Source of the DNA: a virus | IMG/VR virus record: IMGVR_UViG_3300003691_000353 | Coordinates: 1 to 25,014 of that record | Length of the DNA: 25,014 bases | Strand: one strand, 5' to 3' | Shown here: positions 12,757-20,933 of the stretch, one piece after another | How the letters are laid out: each line of letters begins with the position of its first letter | Position numbering within the stretch: the stretch's first letter is position 1 | The notes under the pieces: generated by a model | What the model saw: the letters and a program-made list of their open reading frames with translations, nothing else | Database searches by the model: none | Told to the model about the DNA's origin: nothing | Translations under genes and position numbers: made by a program

Positions 12757-12844
12757 GTCTCTTGAGAGACACATCACTTGTTAGTTTAGTAAACTAACGG
12801 AAAGGTTATACTTAGTGAGTATTTGAATACGAGGTTAGTATAAC
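12757..12844 (+). promoter_or_regulatory. Three hairpins in the leader of the virion operon
   Basis: GTCTCT-TG-AGAGAC (12,757-12,770), GTTAGTTT-AGT-AAACTAAC (12,780-12,798) and GTTATACT...AGTATAAC (12,805-12,844, 24-base loop) lie in a row before the first virion gene. They could act in mRNA stability, RNase III processing or translation control. Confidence 0.5.
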
Positions 12845-12860
12845 AAGAGGTACAACGTAG

Positions 12861-13265
12861 GTGAATAGAAACGAACGTAAGCAGAAGGCTGGAGAGATCA
12901 GACCTCGTAAGACAGGAGCTATTACTGCCCGTAAGAAGGCTACTGCAACTGAACTAGCTAGACCGAAGAAGAACACTGGTTCCAAGAACACGATCAATCT
13001 CTTGAAGTTGATGGGAGAGGAGTCTGTAAGAGGACGTAACAAGAAGAAGCTGCAAGACGTGTGTGACCTCGTAATCTCCGAAGCCCTTATGGGCGACAGG
13101 GTACTTATGAAGTTAGTGTGGGACTCTGTTGTTTCCAAAGGGCCTATGCAGTCAGACGGTGTAGCGAAAGAGAAGCACGAGATTAACATTAATATACCAG
13201 CAGCACTGCCGGCTAAAGCGGAAGGTGCTACCATAACTATCGAAGGGATTAAAGAAGATGAATAA
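12861..13265 (+). CDS. Possible terminase small subunit (unknown 134-aa protein)
   Basis: The first rightward gene. It starts at GTG, with AAGAGG about 11 bases upstream. The N-terminal 45 residues are very basic (MNRNERKQKAGEIRPRKTGA, then ARKKATA). A helical part follows with LQDVCDLVISEALMGDRVLMKLVWDSVVSKGP, a pattern (helix, A-x-x-GD-x-x-x-x-K-x-x-x-D-x-x-x-x-x-x-P) seen in phage proteins annotated as DUF5681-like or small terminase-like. The C-terminus is short and beta-like. A small terminase would recognise phage DNA for packaging by the large subunit encoded 3.8 kb downstream; the separation is unusual, so I hold this loosely. Confidence 0.45.
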   Translation: MNRNERKQKAGEIRPRKTGAITARKKATATELARPKKNTGSKNTINLLKLMGEESVRGRNKKKLQDVCDLVISEALMGDRVLMKLVWDSVVSKGPMQSDGVAKEKHEININIPAALPAKAEGATITIEGIKEDE

Positions 13266-13437
13266 CAAACAAACATCAGATCACAAGCAAAATGGCGGTC
13301 GTAGCGGTACAAAGACTACTTCCTTATCTCCACGCGAGACTACCTCTGGTAAGATGCAAGGCACTACGCCCGGTGTATCCGGTGCTGGTGTAGCTGGCGC
13401 TGACACAGCTAACCGAAACAAGCGGAGCGGTAGCTAG
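13258..13437 (+). CDS. Unknown 59-aa disordered protein
   Basis: The ATG overlaps the end of the preceding gene by eight bases. The sequence is made almost wholly of Ser, Thr, Gly, Asn, Lys and Gln (MNNKQTSDHKQNGGRSGTKT at the start, NRNKRSGS at the end) with no predicted core, so it is probably disordered. The start is close to the end of the previous gene and the stop is next to the following start, so the genes are coupled. It could be a minor virion or DNA-binding protein; no family is recognised. Confidence 0.55.
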   Translation: MNNKQTSDHKQNGGRSGTKTTSLSPRETTSGKMQGTTPGVSGAGVAGADTANRNKRSGS

Positions 13438-13593
13438 ATGCCGTTCTTCGATAAAGCCCGAGATAACTACGGGCGACAGCCCTCCGAACACCCCATCCCG
13501 GAGAGTCAGCCTAAAGGGCGTAGTATGAGCAAAACCACAACCACCGCTATCGCGAAGCAAAGAAAGCGGATCTCCGGCAGCAAAGGCCGATAG
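13438..13593 (+). CDS. Unknown 51-aa basic protein
   Basis: The ATG directly follows the previous stop. The protein begins MPFFDKARDNYGRQPSEHPI and ends in a basic tail (TAIAKQRKRISGSKGR). Its length, coupling and charge resemble the previous small protein, and both look like minor virion or DNA-associated peptides. No family is recognised. Confidence 0.5.
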   Translation: MPFFDKARDNYGRQPSEHPIPESQPKGRSMSKTTTTAIAKQRKRISGSKGR

Positions 13594-13633
13594 TACCGCG
13601 CGTTAGAATATTAATCAAAATGAGAGCTTAATC

Positions 13634-13936
13634 ATGGCAGAGCTAAAAGATTTAAAAACATTATTCAATGACTCTGATTTATTGGATAAGGTGGAAGGGG
13701 CTATTATTGTTGCTGCTAGCGCATTGACTGAAGGCACTCCAACAGCAGCGGAAAAGAAGTGGGCTGCGGCGGTTGCGGATGCGCCAGTAATAGAAGCCAA
13801 AAAAGCGTTGATATTTGTTATCGCTAAAAACTCTGCGGCTACTATAAGTCAGATTCAAAAAGCTGGAGACCCCGCAGTTCAGGCCAACGTGGACTCGGTT
13901 GTCCCGGTGCTAGTAGACGCACTATCAGGAGAGTAA
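13634..13936 (+). CDS. Unknown 100-aa virion-operon protein
   Basis: A compact, Ala/Val-rich, mainly helical and mildly acidic protein (MAELKDLKTLFNDSDLLDKV at the start, VPVLVDALSGE at the end). No family is recognised. It starts 40 bases after the previous gene with only a weak purine-rich site upstream (GAGAG). Its place just before structural proteins suggests a minor virion or assembly role, which is inference. Confidence 0.55.
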   Translation: MAELKDLKTLFNDSDLLDKVEGAIIVAASALTEGTPTAAEKKWAAAVADAPVIEAKKALIFVIAKNSAATISQIQKAGDPAVQANVDSVVPVLVDALSGE

Positions 13937-13939
13937 CCA

Positions 13940-14437
13940 ATGGCTACCAGTAAGGCGTATTATCTGCCGGAGACTAAACATACGTTCCTAGCTTCGGCTG
14001 GGGATGTGGTATTTACACAGACATCATTGGCGGCTGGCACTGGATGGCAGTCGGCTCAGCTTGACTTAGGCGCTGGCGCTCAACCACCTCTATTCAGATG
14101 GAGAGCTTGGGTACAGTTTGCGACCGCTCCAGTAGTGGGGGAAACGGTAGACTTTTATCTTAAAACGTCAGATGGGACTCACCTTGATAATGACGATGGA
14201 ACAGGGGATATAGCTGTCTCGGCAGAGGATAAGCTACTAAACCTACGGTACATAGGATCGATAACGGTTGACGAAGCTAGTGCAACTCCAGAGTTCTCAT
14301 CTAGCGGAGTCATGGCGATTTACGATAGATACGCTCATATCGTCTGCTGGAACTCTACAGCAGACGCGCTAAGCGCAACAGCGGCAGAGCATGGGTTCTC
14401 TTTAGAGGAGATACCGCTACAAGGCCAAGCGACCTAA
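13940..14437 (+). CDS. Predicted beta-rich virion protein, 165 aa
   Basis: GGAGAG lies seven bases before the ATG. The protein has many short beta strands and a distinctive stretch, FRWRAWVQFATAPVVGETVDFYLKTSDGTHLDNDDGTGD (about residues 53-91), then AVSAEDKLLNLRYIGSITVDEAS. From memory, this YLKTSDG...DNDDG pattern occurs in structural proteins of several tailed phages of unknown exact role, perhaps a tail or decoration protein. A catalytic site is not apparent. Confidence 0.6.
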   Translation: MATSKAYYLPETKHTFLASAGDVVFTQTSLAAGTGWQSAQLDLGAGAQPPLFRWRAWVQFATAPVVGETVDFYLKTSDGTHLDNDDGTGDIAVSAEDKLLNLRYIGSITVDEASATPEFSSSGVMAIYDRYAHIVCWNSTADALSATAAEHGFSLEEIPLQGQAT

Positions 14438-14438
14438 T

Positions 14439-15305
14439 ATGCCTCACTTTGAGCTACCAAAGCACGCTCACCCAGACCTCGTTAATCCGCATAGGAAGCC
14501 GGTTGGCCCCGTATCGAGTGATACTGAGTATGAGTTATTCGCAGCTAAGAATACCCTTGTGGCGGCGTTTTTGCGTGAGTCTGATTATCAGTCGCTATAC
14601 ACCGAGAAAAAGCTAACACCTACAGGGACGGTAGGCAATAAAAGGAAAGCGGGTGGGCTGTATAAGACGCTCCCAGGAGGAGCGGGAAATTATATAACGC
14701 TTTCAGGAGATAACGATCCAGCTATTCAGCCTGAAGTACCATTCTCTGTGTTCGCTAAAGTTTACCGTGGTGGCGCGCTATCTAGTTTTTCGGGAATACT
14801 TGCCCCTGATATGACCGCTAACACTGGTGGTTATTTGCTGGTCGGCACAGTGGAGAATAAGGTAAGGCTCTATATCCATGATGGATCTAGTTTTAAGTTT
14901 GCAGAAACAGATAATGCGTTACCTCTAAACAAAGAGACCGTTATTTCCGGCTCGTGGGACGGCGCGACAGTTCGCATCTATCAGGACGGCAAGTTACAAA
15001 GCACATCAGCAGCAGTTACTAGTATTAACTATTCAGGGCCGTCTACTCAGTCTGCGGTGATAGGGGCGTACCCAATAGGGCATCCGTTAGAAGTCAGTTG
15101 GAACGGGGGTATAGCTTACGTAGGTATAACGCCCAGAAACTGGAGCAGCAGGCAGCACAGGTCATTCTACGAAAATCAATATGATTACTTAAAGCCGCAG
15201 TTATCGCTAGCTTACTCTACGCCAGAGGATTTAGGCGGTGGGCCAACCTTCCAAGCAGCATGGGCTATGGCATCAAAACGAAGCAATGTAATAGGAGCGA
15301 GGTAG
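14439..15305 (+). CDS. Virion protein with LamG/concanavalin-A-like domain
   Basis: A 288-residue protein. Residues about 75-240 form a jelly-roll-like pattern typical of LamG/ConA-like lectin domains: NYITLSGDNDPAIQPEVPFSVF, then NKVRLYIHDGSSFKF, then NKETVISGSWDGATVRIYQDGK, then AVIGAYPIG...WNGGIAYVGITPRNWS. Such domains bind sugars and appear in phage fibre-like proteins, so it may contact the host surface. The N-terminus (MPHFELPKHAHPDLVNPHRK) may attach to the particle. It starts two bases after the preceding stop and lies directly upstream of the fibre-like gene. Confidence 0.7.
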   Translation: MPHFELPKHAHPDLVNPHRKPVGPVSSDTEYELFAAKNTLVAAFLRESDYQSLYTEKKLTPTGTVGNKRKAGGLYKTLPGGAGNYITLSGDNDPAIQPEVPFSVFAKVYRGGALSSFSGILAPDMTANTGGYLLVGTVENKVRLYIHDGSSFKFAETDNALPLNKETVISGSWDGATVRIYQDGKLQSTSAAVTSINYSGPSTQSAVIGAYPIGHPLEVSWNGGIAYVGITPRNWSSRQHRSFYENQYDYLKPQLSLAYSTPEDLGGGPTFQAAWAMASKRSNVIGAR

Positions 15306-15306
15306 A

Positions 15307-16557
15307 ATGTACCCACGGAATAATGCAAGCCCTGAAAGAATCGGAGTAGGCCAAGTCGTGCTCATCTTAGACGGGACAATCCAGTCAGCAGGGGTTGCGA
15401 TAACCGTTCGAGGGCAAGGCCAAGCCGAGGCAGCAGGTGCTGGGACGATCGTATACAATGCTGATAACACTGTAAGCTACACGCCCACGCAAGCAGAAAC
15501 CAACTACACATCATTTGTATTGATTGCTTCAAAGGCTGCTTGTTTCTCTGTTTCCCAAACAATAATCACATCGGCAGCATCTACAGCAGGTGAAGTGGTA
15601 TCAGATGCAGCAAGCCGAACAGCAAGTCAGGCAGACGTAAGCGCGTTAGCTACCACAGCAGCCCTCGCTACAGTTGACTCGAATGTGGATGCCATATTGG
15701 TAGACACAGGCACTACACTGGACACTAAACTGAACGATATACAAGGCACTACTTTTAGTTCTGCTACAGATTCACTTGAAGCCATTAGAGATAGAGGCGA
15801 TGCGGCATGGCCGACAGCTACAGGGTTTGCACTTGCAACCGTAGCGACAGAAGCTAGGATGTCTGAGCTGGACGCAGTGACCGCAGGCAAGATGGCTAAT
15901 CAAATAGACATTATCCAGATTGACACCACCACCGATATACCGGCAAGCATAGCGGCGTTAAACGATGTTGCTGCCACTGATATAGTTTCAGCCGGAGCAA
16001 TCACCACATTGACAGGCGCGGTGGTAAATGTTGATCTGGTAGATACCACCACTACCAATACCGATATGCGCGGTACTGATTCAGCCAACACAGTAGCGCC
16101 AGACAACACAGGTATAGCTAATATTGAAACACAGTTAGGTGTGGCAGGTGTAGGGCTTACCAATCTAGGTGGCATGTCTACGGGTATGAAAGCAGAGGTT
16201 AACATTGAAGCAGATACGGCCCTTACAGACTACGACGGCCCAACCAATGCTGAGATGGAAGCAAGGACTCCGACAGCTGCACAGTTAGCGTACATGACCG
16301 CTAACGCGGCTACCGGCCTACCTGTTACATTCACCACATCCGGTGGGTCAACTACAGCAGCGGTGATTAACCTTGTTGATGGCTCGGCGGGTAGTGCGAC
16401 AGATGACCAGTACAACGGCAGGCTGTTGGTGTTCACTAGCGGGACATTAAAAGGCGTAGTTACCGATATAACTGATTACACCGGGGCAACAACAACCGCG
16501 ACGATCACAGCTATACCGTTTGCACCTACAGCAACACACACAGCTCGGCTGATATAA
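15307..16557 (+). CDS. Fibre-like virion protein, 416 aa
   Basis: It opens MYPRNNASPERIGVGQVVLI with a beta-rich head domain, then has long Ala/Thr/Asp/Val repeats (about residues 100-330, e.g. ATTAALATVDSNVDAILVDTGTTL) that fit a helical or beta-spiral fibrous shaft, and ends in a compact beta domain (about 335-416). Similar repeats are common in phage tail fibres. Base composition is a little more GC-rich than its neighbours, consistent with a mosaic receptor-binding gene. GGAGCGAGG precedes the ATG; the stop shares an A with the next start. Confidence 0.6.
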   Translation: MYPRNNASPERIGVGQVVLILDGTIQSAGVAITVRGQGQAEAAGAGTIVYNADNTVSYTPTQAETNYTSFVLIASKAACFSVSQTIITSAASTAGEVVSDAASRTASQADVSALATTAALATVDSNVDAILVDTGTTLDTKLNDIQGTTFSSATDSLEAIRDRGDAAWPTATGFALATVATEARMSELDAVTAGKMANQIDIIQIDTTTDIPASIAALNDVAATDIVSAGAITTLTGAVVNVDLVDTTTTNTDMRGTDSANTVAPDNTGIANIETQLGVAGVGLTNLGGMSTGMKAEVNIEADTALTDYDGPTNAEMEARTPTAAQLAYMTANAATGLPVTFTTSGGSTTAAVINLVDGSAGSATDDQYNGRLLVFTSGTLKGVVTDITDYTGATTTATITAIPFAPTATHTARLI

Positions 16558-16736
16558 TGGCGTTATCAGGAAGCCAAAAGACAAGAATAGGCGGGCAGGT
16601 AGCTGGGGTAGGTATCAAACAAACCTACACCGCCAAAGCCGCAGGAGTTGGAGGCAAGGCGTACTTTTATCTACATAACCTTATTAGGCACCAGCTACAT
16701 AAACACGCTCTTAACAGCGTTACACTTAAATCATAA
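16557..16736 (+). CDS. Unknown 59-aa protein
   Basis: The ATG overlaps the previous TAA by one base (TAATG). The protein starts MALSGSQKTRIGGQVAGVGI, has a Gly/Ala-rich first half and a His-rich helical end (YFYLHNLIRHQLHKHALNSV). It has no recognised family and no obvious membrane segment. Context suggests a minor virion or assembly protein. Confidence 0.5.
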   Translation: MALSGSQKTRIGGQVAGVGIKQTYTAKAAGVGGKAYFYLHNLIRHQLHKHALNSVTLKS

Positions 16737-16750
16737 AGGCTATATAGAGC

Positions 16751-17062
16751 ATGGCAATACTTCTAAACGGAGTCACAGCTAACACAACAGCAGTCGCGCA
16801 CAGAGATCCGTATGCAGGGAACCCCTGCTTTACTGTAATTATAGAGGGAGGCACCGCCAGTGTGTCTATTCATCAAGGCAACACTCCTGATAGCATGCAG
16901 GTGATCGACACGGTGACTGTAGGCGGTCAGTATAGCATTGATGGTATCGGCGATTACTACGCCGCCAGCGCTACGAGCGTGTCGGGAGCTACTGTAACAG
17001 TAATCTCCTCAGTAAAAGACAGCCTACTGAGCCGTGCGCCGTTACACCCAGAGGACATCTAA
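16751..17062 (+). CDS. Predicted beta-sandwich virion protein, 103 aa
   Basis: It is almost all beta strand and turn (CFTVIIEGGTASVSIHQGNT, then YYAASATSVSGATVTVISSV), a pattern seen in small decoration or neck-associated proteins. The family is not recognised. AAAGG lies about ten bases before the ATG, and the terminase gene starts three bases after its stop. Confidence 0.55.
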   Translation: MAILLNGVTANTTAVAHRDPYAGNPCFTVIIEGGTASVSIHQGNTPDSMQVIDTVTVGGQYSIDGIGDYYAASATSVSGATVTVISSVKDSLLSRAPLHPEDI

Positions 17063-17065
17063 AGA

Positions 17066-18346
17066 GTGGATATAGAATTACACCCCGCACAACTGGAAGT
17101 ATTCCAAGATCCAGTAAGATTTAAGGTCGTACCTGCCGGTAGACGGTTTGGCAAGTCCTTTTTGGCGGCTGTAACCTTATTCGTAGAGGCTTCAAAGAAC
17201 ACCAAGGTAAGAACAGACGGTGTAGATATTGATTTGCACCTAGAAGAGGTGTATTACATAGCTCCTACCTTTGAACAAGGTAAGAAGATCCTCTGGCCGC
17301 TGTTGAAAGAGTTAGGCGAGGACTTAATCGCTAAGAAATACGAGAATACTGGAGAGTTAACCCTACATAACGGTAGGAGAATCTCTATTAAGGGTTCTGA
17401 TAGACCTGACTCCTTACGGGGAGTAGGTTTGTCGTACGTAGTTCTTGATGAGTACGCCTTTATGAAGGAAGAAGTTTGGGAATTGATCATTCGTCCCACG
17501 TTAGCTCGCTCAGAAGGCGGCGCGCTATTCATCGGTACTCCCGATGGAAAGAACCACTTCTATAAGTTGTGGCACAAAGCTATGACAGGAAGAGCTGGCG
17601 ATCAATGGAAGGCATGGACGTTCAAATCCACAGATAATCCCTTCTTACCTAGACTTGAGCTTAAACAAGCTGAAGAGTCTATGTCAGCGGAGCGATACCG
17701 TCAAGAAATGGAGGCTTCATTCGAAGCGGGTGGCGGTATAATCTTTACCCGAGATATGTTCGAGATCCTCGACAAATCGCCGGGAAATGGTGAATACTAT
17801 ATAGCTATTGACCTTGCGGGCTTCCAGAAGACAGAGGGCGGTAGGAAGGTGTCACGCCTAGATGACCACGCTATAGCTGTTGTTCTGAATCATGCAGGAG
17901 GATGGCACGTAGAGGAGATCATCCACGGGCAGTGGGATGTACGAGAGACGGCATTACGCATAGTAAAAGCCTTTCGTGACTACAGACCTGCTAAGCTAGG
18001 TATTGAGAAGGGTATGGCTAAGAATGCTGTACTACCTTACTTGATGGACGAACAGAACCGGTTGAATGTCTACTTCCAAGTAGAAGACTTAACACACGGC
18101 AATCAGAAGAAGGCCGATAGAATCGCATGGGCCATGCAGGGCAGGGCTGAGAAAGGGCGGCTAACCTTGCAGGAGGGCGCTTGGAATACCTTGTTCTTAG
18201 AGCAGGCTGTAGATTTCCCATCTCCTCTATCCCATGACGATTTAATTGATGCTGTATCTTACATAGATCAGCTCGCAGACCCTTGGTACGATGGCCCTGA
18301 GTTCACAGACGATTGGGAGCCGCTTGATGATTATGCTGGCTATTAA
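17066..18346 (+). CDS. Terminase large subunit (DNA-packaging ATPase and nuclease)
   Basis: A 426-residue protein with a GTG start. The N-terminal ATPase has the terminase Walker A GRRFGKS (residues 25-31), Walker B VVLDE (125-129) and coupling motif GTPDG (157-161). The C-terminal RNase H-like nuclease begins YIAIDLAG (catalytic Asp about 249), then LGIEKG (about 313) and ends HDDLIDAVSY (Asp about 390-395), supplying metal-binding acids. The enzyme pumps phage DNA into the prohead through the portal, encoded next, and cuts it. Length and order are normal for the family. All catalytic motifs look intact. Confidence 0.92.
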   Translation: MDIELHPAQLEVFQDPVRFKVVPAGRRFGKSFLAAVTLFVEASKNTKVRTDGVDIDLHLEEVYYIAPTFEQGKKILWPLLKELGEDLIAKKYENTGELTLHNGRRISIKGSDRPDSLRGVGLSYVVLDEYAFMKEEVWELIIRPTLARSEGGALFIGTPDGKNHFYKLWHKAMTGRAGDQWKAWTFKSTDNPFLPRLELKQAEESMSAERYRQEMEASFEAGGGIIFTRDMFEILDKSPGNGEYYIAIDLAGFQKTEGGRKVSRLDDHAIAVVLNHAGGWHVEEIIHGQWDVRETALRIVKAFRDYRPAKLGIEKGMAKNAVLPYLMDEQNRLNVYFQVEDLTHGNQKKADRIAWAMQGRAEKGRLTLQEGAWNTLFLEQAVDFPSPLSHDDLIDAVSYIDQLADPWYDGPEFTDDWEPLDDYAGY

Positions 18347-18362
18347 GGAGATTGAGAACTAG

Positions 18363-20312
18363 ATGAGCCAAATACCAAACCGCATGGGGGACAACGATTC
18401 CCCTAAGCCGGAGATGCAGAGTGGCGCTACCAATGCAAGTATTCTTGCGTGGTGTATGCCTAAGATCACACACGCCCGGCAGGTACGGGACACGAAGTAC
18501 GCACCCCGATGGGGTGAGTATACACGATTATGGAGGGGATTCTGGTCTAGTGAGGACAAGAGCACTGACAGTGAACGCTCAAAGATCATTGCCCCCGCTT
18601 TACAACAAGCCGTAGAAATGACCGCCGCAGAGATAGAAGAAGCTATCTTTGGGCGAAAGGCTTGGTTTGACATCACTGATGATATAGAAGACGATAACAA
18701 AGACGACGCAGTCATATACCGAGACAAGTTGCTAGAGGACTTTGCACTTGACGATGTACCAGCAGCAGTCTCCCGTACAGTCTTATTAGGCTGCATCTAC
18801 GGTACAGGCATTGCGAAGATCAATGTATCGCAGAAGGAGGAGAAGTTCTTCCATGAAGGAGAGATGACAACAGCACCTCGCGTAGCTGTTACATTAGAAC
18901 CTATCCGCCCAGATGAGTTTGTAATTGACCCGTCAGCATTATCAGTAGATGAAGCGTTATTCGTAGCACACGAAATGATACGCCCGGTACACACCATTAA
19001 GCAGAAGCAACGACAAGGCGTGTACAAGAGCGCTTATGTAGATGTGTGGACAGGACGCAAGAGTGATACCGATGGTACTGGTATGAAGGCAAGCACCGAG
19101 CAGAAGGACGGTGGCGTTCTTGTTACTGAGTACTTCGGCAAAGTTCCCGGTACTATGGTAGGAGAAAGTAGTACTGAGTTAGTAGAGGCTATCATTACGA
19201 TAGCTAACGAAGCTGTAGTGTTACGGGCCAAGAAGAGTCCATTCACTATGCAAGATAGACCTATCATTGCGTATCAGCACGACACTGTTCCCGGAGAGTT
19301 TTGGGGTCGAGGTGTTTGTGAGAAGGGGTTCAACCCACAAAAAGCGCTTGATAGTGAGATACGAGCACGTATTGATGCACTAGCATTGATCTCTGCACCT
19401 ATGATGGGTGCGGATATGACACGACTCCCTCGTAACTTTGATACGCGCGTACGTCCCGGTAGAACGATCTTTACACGGGGTAGACCATCAGAAGTGTTTG
19501 AGCCAGTATCCTTTGGTAATCCAGCGATACTAGCACACACATTCCAGCACTCCGGTGATCTGGAGCGGATGGTACAGATGGGTACAGGAGCAATGGACTC
19601 CGCCACCCCCGTAGGCGTTAACTCTCGGAATGAGACCGCATCGGGTATATCCCAGATGCAGGCTGGCTTCATTAAACGAAGCAAACGCACCATGCAGAAT
19701 CTTGAGACCCAGTTCCTTGATATTCTGGTAAGACGCTCTTTGTGGCGTTACATGCAATTCGACTCCGGTCGATACCCTGTGGACATGAAGTTCACTGTAG
19801 ATGCTACAATGGGTATCATGGCTAAAGAGATAGAGAACTCTCAACTAACCGCTATGTTAGGTTATCTGTCACCAGAAGACCCAGCACGGGCTGTAGTCAT
19901 TCAAGCTATATTTGAGAACTCTGCTAGCGCAAGCAAGGCAGAACTTAAAGAAGCTATTAAACAGATGACCGCCCCTCCTTCTGAAGAAGAGCAGCAGATG
20001 CAGAAGCAGATGCAAGAACTACAACTAAGACAGGCCACAGCAGCAGTAGAGAAGGAAGAGGCTATTGCTAAGAAAGAGAAAGCACTGTCAGATAAAGTAG
20101 TTGCAGACATCAAGCTGGTGCTTGCTAAAGCTAACCATGAAGATATTAAAGCCGATCTTGAAGATGATCTAGTAGATATTCAAGCTGCGAATGCTGTAAC
20201 GGGCGCTGAGAAGGCGCGGATGGCAAACAACCAGAACAAGGTTGCGGAGCAAAGAAACCAGATCGAGTTAGTCAAAGCTAAACAAGGTGGAGGATCTACA
20301 AGTAATGGATAA
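18363..20312 (+). CDS. Portal protein
   Basis: A 649-residue protein immediately after the terminase, in the usual portal position. It has an acidic and aromatic N-terminal part, the ERSKIIAPALQQAVEMTAAEIEEAIFG segment (about residues 78-104) and a central block FWGRGVCEKGFNPQKALDSEIRARIDALALIS (about 318-349) typical of podovirus portals that form the dodecameric DNA channel. Residues about 545-640 are charged and helical (EEQQMQKQMQELQLRQATAA and onward), probably the crown/barrel coiled coil. GGAG lies about 12 bases before the ATG. Its end overlaps the next gene by eight bases. Confidence 0.85.
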   Translation: MSQIPNRMGDNDSPKPEMQSGATNASILAWCMPKITHARQVRDTKYAPRWGEYTRLWRGFWSSEDKSTDSERSKIIAPALQQAVEMTAAEIEEAIFGRKAWFDITDDIEDDNKDDAVIYRDKLLEDFALDDVPAAVSRTVLLGCIYGTGIAKINVSQKEEKFFHEGEMTTAPRVAVTLEPIRPDEFVIDPSALSVDEALFVAHEMIRPVHTIKQKQRQGVYKSAYVDVWTGRKSDTDGTGMKASTEQKDGGVLVTEYFGKVPGTMVGESSTELVEAIITIANEAVVLRAKKSPFTMQDRPIIAYQHDTVPGEFWGRGVCEKGFNPQKALDSEIRARIDALALISAPMMGADMTRLPRNFDTRVRPGRTIFTRGRPSEVFEPVSFGNPAILAHTFQHSGDLERMVQMGTGAMDSATPVGVNSRNETASGISQMQAGFIKRSKRTMQNLETQFLDILVRRSLWRYMQFDSGRYPVDMKFTVDATMGIMAKEIENSQLTAMLGYLSPEDPARAVVIQAIFENSASASKAELKEAIKQMTAPPSEEEQQMQKQMQELQLRQATAAVEKEEAIAKKEKALSDKVVADIKLVLAKANHEDIKADLEDDLVDIQAANAVTGAEKARMANNQNKVAEQRNQIELVKAKQGGGSTSNG

Positions 20313-20571
20313 TGAATCACAAAGGGAACTAGCGCGTATGCTAGTTATTGAGCAACTATTTGATACCGAAGGGTGGAAGGAGTTACATCGTGAGTTATCT
20401 AACGAACTGGAGGTGATCCGCAATACTCTACTATATGCCGTGTCGTGGGAAGAGACACGCTTTCAGCAAGGGAGGGCAGACCAGATACAGAACATCTTAG
20501 CACTAGAAGACAGTATAGGTAATGTTAAGACTGCAATGCTTCTGGAAGATGAATTCGTAGAGGAAGGCTAG
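20305..20571 (+). CDS. Unknown 88-aa helical protein
   Basis: The ATG at 20,305 has GGAGG 11 bases upstream and overlaps the portal gene's end; an in-frame GTG at 20,287 has no such site. The protein is acidic and helical (MDNESQRELARMLVIEQLFD, then SIGNVKTAMLLEDEFVEEG). No domain is recognised. It lies between portal and a zinc-ribbon protein and is likely a minor assembly protein. Confidence 0.6.
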   Translation: MDNESQRELARMLVIEQLFDTEGWKELHRELSNELEVIRNTLLYAVSWEETRFQQGRADQIQNILALEDSIGNVKTAMLLEDEFVEEG

Positions 20572-20572
20572 T

Positions 20573-20881
20573 ATGCCGATCTACGATTATATTTGTGATG
20601 ATAATGATCACGTGTTTGAAGCTATAAGCAAACTCGCCGATAGAGAGTACGCCACCTGTACAGAGTGCGGTTCTCGGGCGAAGAGCATTATACTTCAAGC
20701 TGCAATAATTGACCCTCGTATGGGGGTTGATCCGGGCTTTCCTAAAGCTGCGGCAAAGTGGGAGAAGAAACAGTGGTTGAAAGCCACAGGGCGTATGAAG
20801 GATAGCAATCAAGCGGCCTATGGAACAACGCACGATGTCGAACGCGATGCACACAGGATGAGGAAAGAAAGAAACCGTTAA
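20573..20881 (+). CDS. FmdB-like zinc-ribbon protein, 102 aa
   Basis: It begins MPIYDYICDDNDHVFE and has TCTECGSRAKS at about residue 28. This is the FmdB/zinc-ribbon layout (MPIYxYxC...C-x2-C), but the first half has C8-x4-H13 in place of two close cysteines, so metal is probably held by Cys, His and two Cys. The C-terminal part is basic and helical (RMKDSNQAAYGTTHDVERDA, then RKERNR). FmdB-like phage proteins in head modules have no established role. The ATG follows AGGAAGG closely and overlaps the end of the previous operon unit by one base gap. Confidence 0.65.
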   Translation: MPIYDYICDDNDHVFEAISKLADREYATCTECGSRAKSIILQAAIIDPRMGVDPGFPKAAAKWEKKQWLKATGRMKDSNQAAYGTTHDVERDAHRMRKERNR

Positions 20882-20888
20882 AGGGCAA

Positions 20889-20906
20889 TTGGGAGTACCT
20901 CCCCAA
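20889..20906 (+). terminator. Weak hairpin after the zinc-ribbon gene
   Basis: TTGGGAG-TAC-CTCCCCAA pairs with one bulged base. It lacks a U-tract, so it is a weak terminator at best. Confidence 0.3.
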
Positions 20907-20933
20907 CCTTTAGCATAACTAATATAGTAGAGA

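Larger units (their letters stand above)
11935..12860. other. Non-coding divergent control region
   Basis: About 930 bases between the divergent transcription units. I see no gene with a ribosome-binding site and start other than a possible 8-residue peptide. The left part (to about 12,120) is AT-rich with C-tracts on the plus strand and two TGAC-arm palindromes. The middle (12,180-12,480) is less AT-rich, with G/C hairpins such as ACCCC-N5-GGGGT at 12,318-12,332 and the near-repeats TCTAAACGAG and CCTAAACGAG. The right part (12,500-12,860) is AT-rich with hairpins and ATTGAA/ACAATGT repeats. It probably holds early and late promoters; a replication origin or packaging signal is possible. Confidence 0.6.

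Noticed and set aside
12812-13312. A 166-codon open frame on the minus strand
   Set aside because: It is antisense to the first virion genes and lacks a ribosome-binding site; the plus-strand frames fit operon spacing.
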